Notes under the pieces: generated by a model
What the model was told of the DNA's origin: nothing
What the model saw: the letters and a program-made list of their open reading frames with translations, nothing else
Database searches by the model: none
Assembly (NCBI RefSeq): GCF_016592555.1
Contig: NZ_AP014546.1
Span: forward strand, 682,001 to 746,000
Direction: 5' to 3'
Length of the DNA stretch: 64,000 bases
Source: Neptunomonas japonica JAMM 1380
GTDB lineage: Bacteria > Pseudomonadota > Gammaproteobacteria > Pseudomonadales > Balneatricaceae
Shown: piece by piece, positions 26,467 to 35,946 of the stretch
Position numbering within the stretch: position 1 is the first letter of the stretch
How the letters are laid out: each line of letters opens with the position of its first letter
Position numbers and translations under genes: made by a program

Positions 26467-27756
26467 ATGGCTGAATATGTTCCCTCATATTATATGGCTA
26501 CGGCGAACATGCTGGGTGATGAAGCAGGCTGTCATGCTGAGCTAGTTGGCGAGGTAAGTGCGGATGTTTGCATTGTGGGCGCAGGTTACACAGGCCTGTC
26601 GGCGGCATTACATCTGGCTGAAAAGGGCTACTCAGTAACGTTATTAGAAGCAGAAAAAATAGGCTGGGGTGCTTCTGGTCGTAATGGTGGTCAGGTTTGC
26701 CCCGGCCATAACATGGAGTACCCAGCGCTTAAAAGTAAGGTAGGTGCTGAAAATGCCAAAGCGCTATGGGATATGTCTATTGAATCTGTGGCATTAGTGA
26801 AAAAACTCATCGCGCAGCACAATATTGACTGTGGTCAAAAGCAAGGGGTGCTGCATGTTGCAGCAAAAGCATCGCATGTAACTACGCTGCAGGAGTCGGT
26901 TGAGCATAAGCACAAAAAACTGGGTTATGAAGCAGTTCATTACCTTTCGCGTGATGAAGTAAAAGTCATGCTGGGTACTGATCATTTTTATGCTGGCGAG
27001 TACTGGAGCGATGGCATTCACTTACACCCACTTAATTATGCGTTAGGACTAGCGGGTGCCGCTTTAAGGGCTGGCGTCAGTATTTATGAAAATAGCCGGG
27101 TAAGTGCATACAAAACGGGGGATGATACGTGTGTTAGTACAGCAAAGGGGGAGGTTAAAGCGCGTTATATTTTGCTAGCCTGCAATGGTTATATAGAAGA
27201 TCTAGAGCCAAGAATTGCTAGCAAGATCATGCCTATCAATAATTTTATGCTAGCAACAGAGCCATTGAGTGATGAACTGTGTAGCACTATTAATCGAGAC
27301 GATGTCGCTGTTGCAGACTCAAAATTTGTTGTGAATTATTTTAGGCTATCAGCTGATCAACGCATGTTGTGGGGCGGAGGTGAAAACTACACACGGCGAT
27401 TCCCACAGGATATTAAGCGTTTTGTGCAACGGCATATGCTTGAGGTCTATCCTGAATTACAAGGCGTGAAAGTAGATTATGGATGGGGCGGGACGTTAGC
27501 GATTACGCTTAATCGTATGCCTCATTTTGCCCGCATAGAGGATAACCTATTTGTTGCACAAGGATATTCTGGCCATGGTGTGGCTTTAGCTACCTTAGGG
27601 GGCAAGCTAATGGCGGAGGCGGTGAGCGGTAGTGCAGAAAAATTTGATCTGTTTGCCAAAGTGCCTATACCGGATTTTCCTGGAGGAACCTTGCTACGTT
27701 GGCCGGGATTAGTGGCGGGTATGTTGTATTACTCATTGCGCGACAGGTTTTCATAG
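26467..27756 (+). CDS. puuB: FAD-dependent gamma-glutamylputrescine oxidase-type enzyme
   Basis: A 429-residue DAO-family flavoprotein. The dinucleotide-binding motif is ADVCIVGAGYTGLSAALHLA with the acidic end LLEAE; GWGASGRNGGQVCPG follows. The C-terminal FAD/substrate block is WGGTLAITLNRMPHF, then AQGYSGHGVALATLGGKLMAE, as in PuuB. It oxidatively deaminates gamma-glutamylputrescine or a related conjugate to the aldehyde with H2O2 release. It heads an apparent operon with the beta-alanine transaminase and mmsA and is divergent from a PuuA-type ligase. A paralogue is at 41576. Confidence 0.87.
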   Translation: MAEYVPSYYMATANMLGDEAGCHAELVGEVSADVCIVGAGYTGLSAALHLAEKGYSVTLLEAEKIGWGASGRNGGQVCPGHNMEYPALKSKVGAENAKALWDMSIESVALVKKLIAQHNIDCGQKQGVLHVAAKASHVTTLQESVEHKHKKLGYEAVHYLSRDEVKVMLGTDHFYAGEYWSDGIHLHPLNYALGLAGAALRAGVSIYENSRVSAYKTGDDTCVSTAKGEVKARYILLACNGYIEDLEPRIASKIMPINNFMLATEPLSDELCSTINRDDVAVADSKFVVNYFRLSADQRMLWGGGENYTRRFPQDIKRFVQRHMLEVYPELQGVKVDYGWGGTLAITLNRMPHFARIEDNLFVAQGYSGHGVALATLGGKLMAEAVSGSAEKFDLFAKVPIPDFPGGTLLRWPGLVAGMLYYSLRDRFS

Positions 27757-27898
27757 TTAACTTATTGCTTAATATAAGTTAAAAATAAATGAATTTAATA
27801 ACCTATTGAACTGGGCATAATTGAATCAATGGTATCGAATTGTAAGATCAATACAGCTCAGTCTGTTTAGCATCTATTTACAACCTATGAGGTGGCGA

Positions 27899-29245
27899 AT
27901 GAATAAAAATAACGACGACCAGGCACTTTGCGGTTTATCTCAAGAGCAGCTAGATGCTCATTGGATGCCCTATTCAGGCAACCGAGAATTTAAGAAAGAC
28001 CCGCGTCTCATTGTTTCTGCGAAAGGCAACTACTATACGTCTGCTGATGGCCGCAAAATTTTTGATGGGCTTTCTGGTTTATGGACGTGCGGCGCAGGGC
28101 ATAGCCGTCCAGAAATTATCGAAGCAGTAAGCCGCCAGGTTAAAGAGTTGGATTACTCACCAGCTTTTCAATATGGGCACCCAAAGTCATTTGAACTGGC
28201 GCACCGCATTACAGAATTAATGCCAGAAGGGCTAAATCGTGTATTTTTTACCGGTTCAGGTTCTGAGTCTGTCGAAACCGCTTTGAAAGTTGCTCGTGCT
28301 TACTGGCGCAAGAAAGGTCAAGCGAGCAAAACCCGCTTTATTGGCCGGGTGAAGGGCTACCACGGAGTTAACTGGGGTGGTGTTAGTGTCGGTGGTATCG
28401 TCGGTAATCGTGCACTTTATGGGCAGGGAATAGATGCCGTACATTTGCCGCACACTATGTTACCAGAGAACTTATTTTCTAAGGGTATGCCAGAAACGGG
28501 TGCGCATTTGGCTGATGAGCTAGAAGCCATGCTTGCCTTGCATGATGCATCAAATATAGCTGCTGTTATTGTTGAACCGTTAGCTGGTTCTGCTGGTGTG
28601 ATTCCACCGCCTGTAGGCTACCTAAAACGTTTACGAGAGATCTGTGATAAGCACAATATCCTGCTTATCTTTGATGAGGTAATCACAGGCTTTGGCCGAA
28701 TGGGGTCAAATACAGGTGCAGAAGAGTTTGGTGTTGTGCCAGATATGATGACGATAGCGAAGCAGCTAACCAATGGTGTTATCCCTATGGGTGCTATGGT
28801 TGCTAAGCAGGAAATCTACGATACCTTTATGGAAGCCGGTGGCGCAGAATATATGCTTGAATTGCCACATGGTTATACCTATTCAGCACACCCCGTAGCC
28901 TGTGCAGCTGGTCTTGCTTCATTGGATATTTTGGCACAAGACAAGTTAGTTGAAAGAGTCAAAACTGTTTCTCCGCAGTTCCAAGAAATGCTGCATAGCC
29001 TCAAGGGCACAAAGTATGTCTCGGACATCCGAAACTACGGATTGGCTGGCGCTTTAACCATTGAATCTGCTCCAGGAGAGCCTGCGCTGCGTCCTTTCCA
29101 GATTGCGATGAAGTGTTGGGAAAAAGGTTTCTATGTACGTTGTGGTGGCGACACTATTCAGCTGGGTCTGCCATTCACTGTTGAAAATGCAGAAATTGAT
29201 AACGTGATTAATGCGCTGGGCGAGTCGATTAACGAACTTGCATAA
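27899..29245 (+). CDS. beta-alanine--pyruvate transaminase (class III aminotransferase)
   Basis: 448 residues from the ATG at 27899, selected because GAGGTGG lies just upstream; the longer frame from 27821 lacks support. It matches omega-amino acid:pyruvate transaminases. Seen: HWMPYSGNREFKKDPRLIVSAKG, GLWTCGAGHSRPEI, FTGSGSESVETALK, GRVKGYHGVNWGG, DEVITGFGRMG, the PLP Lys in IAKQLTNGVIPMG, and the HGYTYSAHPVACAAG block. It converts beta-alanine, the end product of 1,3-diaminopropane breakdown, to malonate semialdehyde. mmsA follows after 31 bp, completing the route. Confidence 0.9.
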   Translation: MNKNNDDQALCGLSQEQLDAHWMPYSGNREFKKDPRLIVSAKGNYYTSADGRKIFDGLSGLWTCGAGHSRPEIIEAVSRQVKELDYSPAFQYGHPKSFELAHRITELMPEGLNRVFFTGSGSESVETALKVARAYWRKKGQASKTRFIGRVKGYHGVNWGGVSVGGIVGNRALYGQGIDAVHLPHTMLPENLFSKGMPETGAHLADELEAMLALHDASNIAAVIVEPLAGSAGVIPPPVGYLKRLREICDKHNILLIFDEVITGFGRMGSNTGAEEFGVVPDMMTIAKQLTNGVIPMGAMVAKQEIYDTFMEAGGAEYMLELPHGYTYSAHPVACAAGLASLDILAQDKLVERVKTVSPQFQEMLHSLKGTKYVSDIRNYGLAGALTIESAPGEPALRPFQIAMKCWEKGFYVRCGGDTIQLGLPFTVENAEIDNVINALGESINELA

Positions 29246-29276
29246 GCTCGCAACAATAAAAATTTGAGGAAAGAAA

Positions 29277-30767
29277 ATGACAACTGTAGGCCATTTAATT
29301 AACGGTGAAATGCGTACTGATGCAGCGCGTACTCAAGATGTATTCAATCCGGCAACAGGCGAAGCTACAAAGCAAGTTGCGTTGGCGTCCGTAGAAACAG
29401 TAGAAGAAGCCATTGCTGCGGCTCAGGCGGCGTTTCCTGAATGGCGTAATACGCCAGTAGGTAAGCGTGCTGCTGTTATGTTTCGTTTTAAAGCGTTGTT
29501 AGAACAAAACGCTGATAAAATCTGCCAGATGATCGGTGAAGAGCACGGTAAAATTAGCCATGATGCAGCAGGAGAGTTGCAGCGTGGTATTGAAAATGTT
29601 GAGTATGCTTGTGGTGTTGCCGAGCTACTTAAGGGCGAGCATAGTAAAAATGTAGGCCCAAATATTGATTCATGGAGTGAGTTTCAACCGTTAGGTGTTG
29701 TGACAGGAATTACGCCTTTTAACTTTCCAGCGATGGTACCACTATGGATGTACCCAATGGCTATTGCCTGCGGTAACACATTTGTACTGAAACCTTCTGA
29801 GCGTGATCCTAGCTCTACGTTGTTTATTGCTCAGTTGTTGCAGGAAGCAGGTTTACCAGCAGGTGTAATGAACGTAGTTAACGGTGATAAAGAAGCCGTT
29901 GATGTGTTGTTAACAGATGTTCGTGTTAAAGCGGTAAGCTTCGTTGGTTCAACACCGATTGCTGAGTATATCTACAGCACAGCCAATGCAAATGGCAAAC
30001 GCTGTCAGGCTTTGGGTGGTGCTAAAAACCACGCGATTGTTATGCCTGATGCTGATATGGATAATGCTGTAAACCAACTATTGGGTGCTGCTTTTGGATC
30101 ATCAGGCGAGCGTTGCATGGCGTTGTCTGTTGCTGTTGCGGTAGGTGATCAGGCGGCTGATGCATTGGTCGCTAAAATGAGTGCTGCCATGCAGTCATTA
30201 AAAGTCGGCGCAGCAACTGATAGCAGCAATGATTTTGGTCCTGTTATTACACGTCAGCACCAACAGAAAGTTGTCGGTTATATTGATAGTTCAGAGCAAG
30301 ACGGAGCAACTGTTGTTGTTGATGGTCGTAACCCTCAGGTAGCTGGCTACGAAGAAGGTTTCTTTGTTGGCGCGACATTGATTGATGGTGTTACACCTTC
30401 AATGGTTAGCTATCAGGAAGAGATTTTTGGCCCTGTATTGCAAATCGTGCGTGTTAATACGATGGATGAAGCGATGCAGCTGATCAATGATCACGAATAC
30501 GGCAATGGTACTTGTATCTTTACCCGTGATGGCGAAGCGGCTCGTTACTTCTCTGATAATATCCAGGTGGGCATGGTAGGTATCAATGTACCACTACCTG
30601 TACCTGTTTCTTATCACAGTTTTGGTGGCTGGAAGCGCTCATTGTTTGGTGATCTTCATGCATACGGTCCGGACTCAGTACGTTTTTACACTAAACGTAA
30701 AACGATTACTCAGCGTTGGCCTTCAAGTGGTGTACGTGAAGGGGTGTCGTTCTCTTTCCCTAGCTAG
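29277..30767 (+). CDS. mmsA: CoA-acylating methylmalonate/malonate-semialdehyde dehydrogenase
   Basis: A 496-residue NAD+-dependent aldehyde dehydrogenase of the CoA-acylating MmsA/IolA type, distinguished by GITPFNFPAMVPLWMYPMAI, LGGAKNHAIVMPDAD and catalytic Cys in GSSGERCMALSVAV. It turns malonate semialdehyde into acetyl-CoA and CO2. GAGGAAAG precedes the ATG. With the upstream beta-alanine transaminase it makes a two-step exit from C3 amines to central metabolism. Valine catabolism is the other known role, but no valine genes are nearby. Confidence 0.93.
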   Translation: MTTVGHLINGEMRTDAARTQDVFNPATGEATKQVALASVETVEEAIAAAQAAFPEWRNTPVGKRAAVMFRFKALLEQNADKICQMIGEEHGKISHDAAGELQRGIENVEYACGVAELLKGEHSKNVGPNIDSWSEFQPLGVVTGITPFNFPAMVPLWMYPMAIACGNTFVLKPSERDPSSTLFIAQLLQEAGLPAGVMNVVNGDKEAVDVLLTDVRVKAVSFVGSTPIAEYIYSTANANGKRCQALGGAKNHAIVMPDADMDNAVNQLLGAAFGSSGERCMALSVAVAVGDQAADALVAKMSAAMQSLKVGAATDSSNDFGPVITRQHQQKVVGYIDSSEQDGATVVVDGRNPQVAGYEEGFFVGATLIDGVTPSMVSYQEEIFGPVLQIVRVNTMDEAMQLINDHEYGNGTCIFTRDGEAARYFSDNIQVGMVGINVPLPVPVSYHSFGGWKRSLFGDLHAYGPDSVRFYTKRKTITQRWPSSGVREGVSFSFPS

Positions 30768-30776
30768 ATGTTTTTA

Positions 30777-30800
30777 TGAGGAGCTCTGTTTTGCTCCTCA
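30777..30800 (+). terminator. first stem-loop after mmsA
   Basis: TGAGGAGC / GCTCCTCA stem with an eight-base loop and a short T-rich tail (AGTTTTCT), ten bases after the mmsA stop. Confidence 0.65.
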
Positions 30801-30905
30801 AGTTTTCTCCCTGGAGTAGTCTGTTCTTTCTATGATAGCTCCTACTTTATCGATAGTGGCTACTCTATTAATAAGCCTTACTTTATTGCTAGCTCTATCC
30901 TTTTT

Positions 30906-30939
30906 GCAGGCTTCTGATTTATCAGAGCCTGCTTTTTTT
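30906..30939 (+). terminator. second, strong terminator after mmsA
   Basis: GCAGGC and TCTGAT pair with ATCAGA and GCCTGC around a two-base turn, with one bulged base, followed by seven T. Rightward terminator. Because it is convergent with the leftward AlgJ-like gene, it isolates the two units. Confidence 0.9.
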
Positions 30940-30982
30940 ATGGGCGCTGCAAGAAGACAGTAATAGTGCAAGCAGAGGACCG

Positions 30983-32143
30983 TTATTCTGAGCTAGCATG
31001 AAGGCTGCTAATCGCGGACTTCTCTTTAGATAATCGTGGTTCGATATTTTCTTTTGTTAATTTGAACTCAATATTGGTAGATAAAATGTGTTCAATAATC
31101 ACTTCTCCAAGTTCCTCCCGGTAGTGGGATGGCTCCCAATACCACTGCATGAATTTTCCACGCCCTTGAGGTACCGGTTCAAGGGTATATCGGTTGAAAC
31201 CACTGAAATCTAATAGAGTTCCATGAGGTAAAAAGTCTAATGTGGATAGCTGGTTAACTAGCTTTCGCTTCCATGCTAGATAGAGTTCGAAATGGCCTGT
31301 TTGATTAACAATTTCAAGATAGCGTTGATGGTAAGGACTGATAAAAATATCCAGTTTAATGTCTTTGCTCTTTAGTGTATCAACCAATATTTTCAAAGCG
31401 TTAAAACTGCTGGACTGCCCTTGCTTATCCGCTAGGCTATATGACCTCCCATCAAGTCTTTTTAGTAACTCTTGCCGTTTCTGGTCAAATAGAGCTTGAG
31501 TGCCTTCATTATGGACGATAGGGATAAAACCTTGTGCTTGATTGAACCCATCCAGAGTTGTGTAGTTAGTCTGTTGATATTGTCTAGCGAGGGTTTTGAT
31601 ACTCGCAAGGGTAGTATCGAGTGAATATAAAGTTGCTAAGCGTGCTTTTATATTATTATTGAAGTAATAAGGATTGGGCTGTTGCAGTAAAGTTAATGGC
31701 ATATTAGAGCTAGGGTAAGGTTTTGGCGGCCAGTTAACTGTCGATGTTGAACGTTGGAGGAAGTCCAAAAAATCGATGCTTAATATTACGCGCTCAGGTG
31801 TGCTTGTTTCTAGTAGGTTTAGTAGATGTTTGGTTTGTGTACCGACTCCAGCACCTCTTATGCCAAGGTTATAGACTGTCTTTCCTTTAAAAAGAGGGCT
31901 ACTGGGATTGAGGCCTAACTCCGGTCGAGAGTTACCTAATATAACGATATCGGGATTAACGTGTCGCCATTGATAGGCTTTTGTTAGATATATTTTGTCT
32001 CCCGCTTCTGTTTTATGACAATTTAATCCCTCTAGGCAGCGGTTATGCCAGATTGCAAAGGGGTCTATTGCCCAGTTTAATGAAGCGATAACTATTAGTA
32101 GTACAGCTGTGACAGTAGAAAATTGTTTTAGATATGTGCTCAT
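30983..32143 (-). CDS. AlgJ/AlgX-like SGNH-type protein paired with an MBOAT acyltransferase
   Basis: 386 residues with one N-terminal membrane anchor (about 8-27), so the bulk is periplasmic. GNSRPELGLNPS near residue 70 fits the block-I Ser of SGNH-like O-acetyltransferases, and a late WEPSHYREELG carries a candidate catalytic His. Such proteins move acetyl groups from an MBOAT channel onto extracellular polysaccharide. It lies eight bases after the MBOAT gene with its own AAAGGG site, making a two-gene operon. The polymer is not identifiable because no polymerase or glycosyltransferase genes are present here. Confidence 0.75.
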   Translation of the reverse strand: MSTYLKQFSTVTAVLLIVIASLNWAIDPFAIWHNRCLEGLNCHKTEAGDKIYLTKAYQWRHVNPDIVILGNSRPELGLNPSSPLFKGKTVYNLGIRGAGVGTQTKHLLNLLETSTPERVILSIDFLDFLQRSTSTVNWPPKPYPSSNMPLTLLQQPNPYYFNNNIKARLATLYSLDTTLASIKTLARQYQQTNYTTLDGFNQAQGFIPIVHNEGTQALFDQKRQELLKRLDGRSYSLADKQGQSSSFNALKILVDTLKSKDIKLDIFISPYHQRYLEIVNQTGHFELYLAWKRKLVNQLSTLDFLPHGTLLDFSGFNRYTLEPVPQGRGKFMQWYWEPSHYREELGEVIIEHILSTNIEFKLTKENIEPRLSKEKSAISSLHASSE

Positions 32144-32151
32144 ACTACCCT

Positions 32152-33705
32152 TTAAAACTGAAAGTAGAGGAAGTCACTGACTTGCCCAAGCGTCATTAAA
32201 CCAATGACGAGTAACAGTGATGAAAAGCTTGCCCATACCAGTGCCGGTTGCCATGCAAGCTTACGAATGAAGCGTGGAGCAAGCCAAAAACCAGCACCTG
32301 CGGTTTCTTCTATATTGGTGAGCGATGCGTGATGCTGGCGAAATAGGTCTTGTACAGTAGGCAAACAAACAACAACAGGGATAAGTAATAGGCAATAGAT
32401 CCAAGCTGATACTAAATGGCTTGCACCACCGTGGTAACCTGTCACGCCCCATGATTGAAGCATTACACCTACCTCACCTAAGCGGGCTAGGATGGCCATT
32501 GGTATTGCGACACCGTTTAGCCCGACCATTCCTTGTAAAATACTTAATGCTCCATCCAAGCTGGTGGCACGGAAAAACCCCCATGCAACAATGACAGCCA
32601 ACATAGTGATGAGCCAAGCAATCGATGCATGTAATTGTAACCAGGTATGGCGCTCACTCAATAAGCGCCAGCCTTGGTGTACGGCTAGAAAACCTCCGTG
32701 GAGTGCTCCCCAAATGACGAAATTCCAACCGGCCCCATGCCATAGTCCGCCTAATAGCATTGTCGTCATAAGAAAAAGGTAGCGATAACCTTGTCCTTTA
32801 CGATTTCCTCCTAGAGGTATGTAAATATAATCTCTGAGAAAGCGCGATAATGTAATGTGCCAGCGCCTCCAAAACTCTGCAATAGAGCGCGCTTTGTAAG
32901 GAGAGTAAAAATTAAGGGGGAGGATGATACCAAACATGCGAGCTAAGCCTAGCGCCATGTCTGAATATCCTGAGAAGTCGAAATATATCTGGAAGGTATA
33001 AGCGAGTATGCCAGACCATGCGAGCAATAAATCAGGTGCAGAACCTGCATCAGCGGCATTAAATACAGGGTTTGCGTAGTCGGCCATACCATCGGCAATC
33101 ACCGTTTTTTTAAAAAGGCCAATCGCAAAAATACTGATACCGATTGCAATATGATTTGCGCTTATGCGAAACGCATTATTATTTTGGAATTGTGGCAGCA
33201 TTTCTTTATGGTGGACGATAGGTCCGGCTATTAATTGTGGGAAAAAAGTCACAAATAAAGCGTAATGAATAAAGCGGTACTCTTCAGTTACTTGCTTGTA
33301 AGAGTCGACGAGGTAAGCAATTTGTTGAAACGTAAAAAAAGATATTGCTAATGGCAAGACTATGTTTTCGATAGACCAGTCGCTATTCGTTAACCACGCT
33401 AAATTGAAAACCAAAAAGCCTGCATATTTGAAATAGCCTAAAACAGCAAGATTGCCGACTACCCCCGCCGTTAGTAGCCATTTGCTTTTAAGGTTGTAGA
33501 TATGCCGCCCTAAATGGTAATTGCATACCATAGAGCTAAGAATAATCAGAAGATAACTTGGATCCCACCAGCCATAAAAGAATAAGGAAGATAACACTAA
33601 CCAGAGTATCGCTGATTCGTTACCGAAGCGGCCGGCTATCCAAAAGAAGCCAAATAAAACAATAGGAACAAATCCAAATATGAATTCGGCGGAGTTAAAT
33701 AGCAT
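32152..33705 (-). CDS. MBOAT-family membrane O-acyltransferase (AlgI-like)
   Basis: A 517-residue polytopic membrane protein. The AlgI/DltB-type core includes LPLAISFFTFQQIAYLVD, FPQLIAGPIVHHKEMLPQF, FDFSGYSDMALGLARMFGI, FWRRWHITLSRFLRDYIYIP and the catalytic His in LWHGAGWNFVIWGALHGG. It transfers an acyl group across the membrane to the periplasmic partner encoded next. AAAGGT precedes the ATG. It is related to alginate and cellulose acetylation systems, but nothing here identifies the acceptor. Confidence 0.9.
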   Translation of the reverse strand: MLFNSAEFIFGFVPIVLFGFFWIAGRFGNESAILWLVLSSLFFYGWWDPSYLLIILSSMVCNYHLGRHIYNLKSKWLLTAGVVGNLAVLGYFKYAGFLVFNLAWLTNSDWSIENIVLPLAISFFTFQQIAYLVDSYKQVTEEYRFIHYALFVTFFPQLIAGPIVHHKEMLPQFQNNNAFRISANHIAIGISIFAIGLFKKTVIADGMADYANPVFNAADAGSAPDLLLAWSGILAYTFQIYFDFSGYSDMALGLARMFGIILPLNFYSPYKARSIAEFWRRWHITLSRFLRDYIYIPLGGNRKGQGYRYLFLMTTMLLGGLWHGAGWNFVIWGALHGGFLAVHQGWRLLSERHTWLQLHASIAWLITMLAVIVAWGFFRATSLDGALSILQGMVGLNGVAIPMAILARLGEVGVMLQSWGVTGYHGGASHLVSAWIYCLLLIPVVVCLPTVQDLFRQHHASLTNIEETAGAGFWLAPRFIRKLAWQPALVWASFSSLLLVIGLMTLGQVSDFLYFQF

Positions 33706-33851
33706 TGGATACCTTTCTTATTTGAAGATCCGTTCGTTAAGATTTCCAGTATCTTATCATTGGGAAGCGTAAAAAACTGCAGGCTTTTAGTTCTGGTTTT
33801 TTAAATAAAGAGAGGTGTGAGCAGCGGGTTAATATAGCTTTCTTTAAAGCG

Positions 33852-33885
33852 AAAAAGCAGACGAACCTAGTAATAGGTTCGTCTG
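33852..33885 (-). terminator. terminator after the TRAP operon
   Basis: Perfect 11-bp stem CAGACGAACCT / AGGTTCGTCTG with a six-base loop, followed on the leftward strand by GCTTTTTC. It lies just after the dctM stop. Confidence 0.88.
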
Positions 33886-33913
33886 ATAAAAGGTGTAAAC
33901 CGTTGTGAGTTGT

Positions 33914-35215
33914 TTAATTGCCCATGACTAAGTTCGGTAAAAATAGTGACAGTTCAGGAACAAATGTTACGAGTAGCACCATCGGTAAATGCCCGAAGCA
34001 GAGAAACTTTAGGGTAGGTTTTATGTATTTATCCAATGAGAGTTTGCTTACTCCCCCTGCCATATAAAGCATGGGGGCACAGGGTGGAGATACATTACCT
34101 AAACCTAAGTTCACGCCAACAACAGCTGCAAAATGAATAGGATCTATGCCTAGCTGTTGTATCACAGGTAAGAAGATGACCGCTGCCAATACGCTGCCTG
34201 AAATATCATCCACTATCATGCCGATAAGTAGCAGCAGAACATTGATTAACAGCAAGATTACATACTTATTATCTGAAATTTGCAGTAATGCTTCTGCTAG
34301 CTCTTTAGGGACTTGTTCAAGAATCATCGCCCTGCTCATGATGAACAGGAAAAACAGTACTGCCATAATGGAGCCTGTCATAGTTACGGCTCGAACCGTT
34401 ACAGAGCCAAGGCTGCGTAGTGATAAGCCTTTATAAACAAAAAGGCCGACAGGAATAGCATAAATCACGGCAATAGCGGCCGCTTCAGTGGGTGTGGCAA
34501 TACCGCTGTATATAGCGCCTAGGATGATGATCGGCATAAGCAGAGCAAACCCTGCACTGTAACCTGCTTTAGCAACACCCACTGTCGCTTCTTTGAATGA
34601 AAGCGGTGCTTCTACTTTGATGTGCTCATTATTACGTAAGAACCAAAAGTTAAGTATGCAGTACAGCAGCGTTAGCATAATCCCAGGGATAATTGTCGAT
34701 AGGAAGGCGGCTCCCACTGAAAGGCCTCCCGTTATCGAGAATATGATCATGGGAATACTGGGAGGGATCATTAATGCTAAGACGGAAGAGCAAGCCACCA
34801 GTGCCGTTGCATGCCCTTCAGGGTAACCTTCTCGTACCATGCGCGGAATCATGATCTGGCCGATTGCCGCAATGGCGGCAGATGAGCTGCCAGAAATTGC
34901 ACCGAACAAGGCGCAAGTAAGGACGGTAACTGCGCCTAACCCGCCTTTGATACGGCCTACAAAGGCGTTCACAAAGTTGAGTAGCCTATCGGATATTCCG
35001 CCTTCGGCCATTAAAATACCGGCAAAGATAAATAACGGTAAAGCGAGTAACGCAAACCCACTGGCCGTTTTAAAGCCGTGAGGAATCAAAAAAGATATGT
35101 TGTTGCCAGTGGTGTAGGCAAACGTCAACGCGCCAATGCCGAAAGAAAAAGCAACGGGAATCTCAGCCAGCAGTAAAATGACAACCAGCAGCATAGTAAG
35201 AAGAAAAATAGTCAT
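33914..35215 (-). CDS. dctM: TRAP transporter large permease (DctM family)
   Basis: A 433-residue, roughly 12-helix membrane subunit that carries substrate through a TRAP-type Na+ symporter. It has the family start FLLTMLLVVILLLAEIPVAF, GALTVLTCALFGAISGSSSAA, IPPSIPMIIFSI, and PTEAAAIAVIYA. GGAG sits before the ATG, partly inside the end of dctQ, so the two are coupled. Last gene of the dctP-dctQ-dctM operon. Substrate is unknown; organic acids are common for this branch. Confidence 0.93.
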   Translation of the reverse strand: MTIFLLTMLLVVILLLAEIPVAFSFGIGALTFAYTTGNNISFLIPHGFKTASGFALLALPLFIFAGILMAEGGISDRLLNFVNAFVGRIKGGLGAVTVLTCALFGAISGSSSAAIAAIGQIMIPRMVREGYPEGHATALVACSSVLALMIPPSIPMIIFSITGGLSVGAAFLSTIIPGIMLTLLYCILNFWFLRNNEHIKVEAPLSFKEATVGVAKAGYSAGFALLMPIIILGAIYSGIATPTEAAAIAVIYAIPVGLFVYKGLSLRSLGSVTVRAVTMTGSIMAVLFFLFIMSRAMILEQVPKELAEALLQISDNKYVILLLINVLLLLIGMIVDDISGSVLAAVIFLPVIQQLGIDPIHFAAVVGVNLGLGNVSPPCAPMLYMAGGVSKLSLDKYIKPTLKFLCFGHLPMVLLVTFVPELSLFLPNLVMGN

Positions 35216-35221
35216 TTTAGT

Positions 35222-35857
35222 TTACTCCTGATGATAACGAGCCTGACGGCTTTTACGTAATGCTCGAAACTCATTAATAGCTTCCAGAAGAAAGTAGCCC
35301 GCCATCATTGAAAAGCCCACAATCATGCTGCTGCTCCAGAGTCCTCGTGGCCATTGGAGATTAATGCTCATGCGTCCTTTATCAATAACGAATAATGCGT
35401 ACTTGAAAGCGAAGTAACCAAAAATACAGGCCGCTGTCATGCTGATGATGGAACCTGCAAAGCGAATCATATTTATTTTGTATGGGTCAGTAATGATGAG
35501 GCTAACAATGCCGCCGTGTATGTGTTCTCGCACACGGGTTGCGTAGCCCATTCCTAAAAAGTAGATCCAAACACCCAGTAATACAGCGGCTTCTTCTATA
35601 CCTGCGAAAGGAGACTCAATCACATAGCGCATGATTATCTGGCCGAACATTAAAAAGGATAAACCGAGCCCTGTCATAATCATCAGTACACGAAAAATCC
35701 CGTCAAGAACTTGCTCGAATTTTACTAAAAGGCGCTCTATTCCTTGAGGTTCATCTTCAGGAATTGCACTTAGGTGAGGGGGGGCAGGGTGGTCAGAAAG
35801 GTCGGGATCAAAGTTATAAACGCTGCTATCACCCGCAGTGTGTTTTTGCACAGTCAT
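35222..35857 (-). CDS. dctQ: TRAP transporter small permease (DctQ family)
   Basis: A 211-residue subunit with four predicted membrane helices after a 40-residue polar N-terminus. Seen: RYVIESPFAGIEEAAVLLGVWIYFLGM, characteristic of the DctQ signature, and GGIVSLIITD between helices two and three. It stabilises DctM and links it to the binding protein. AGAGGT precedes the start. It is separated by about 90 bp from dctP and six bases from dctM. Confidence 0.9.
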   Translation of the reverse strand: MTVQKHTAGDSSVYNFDPDLSDHPAPPHLSAIPEDEPQGIERLLVKFEQVLDGIFRVLMIMTGLGLSFLMFGQIIMRYVIESPFAGIEEAAVLLGVWIYFLGMGYATRVREHIHGGIVSLIITDPYKINMIRFAGSIISMTAACIFGYFAFKYALFVIDKGRMSINLQWPRGLWSSSMIVGFSMMAGYFLLEAINEFRALRKSRQARYHQE

Positions 35858-35946
35858 CTGGGCTACCTCGAAGAGGTTGGAGAAAATACCACCACCTCAT
35901 GTTGAGATGGCGGCGTAGACATCATTAATTAATTTCAACTATTGAA

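Noticed and set aside
27821..27898. N-terminal extension of the beta-alanine transaminase
   Set aside because: No ribosome-binding site at the TTG start, and the extension is not family-like. The ATG at 27899 has a strong site.
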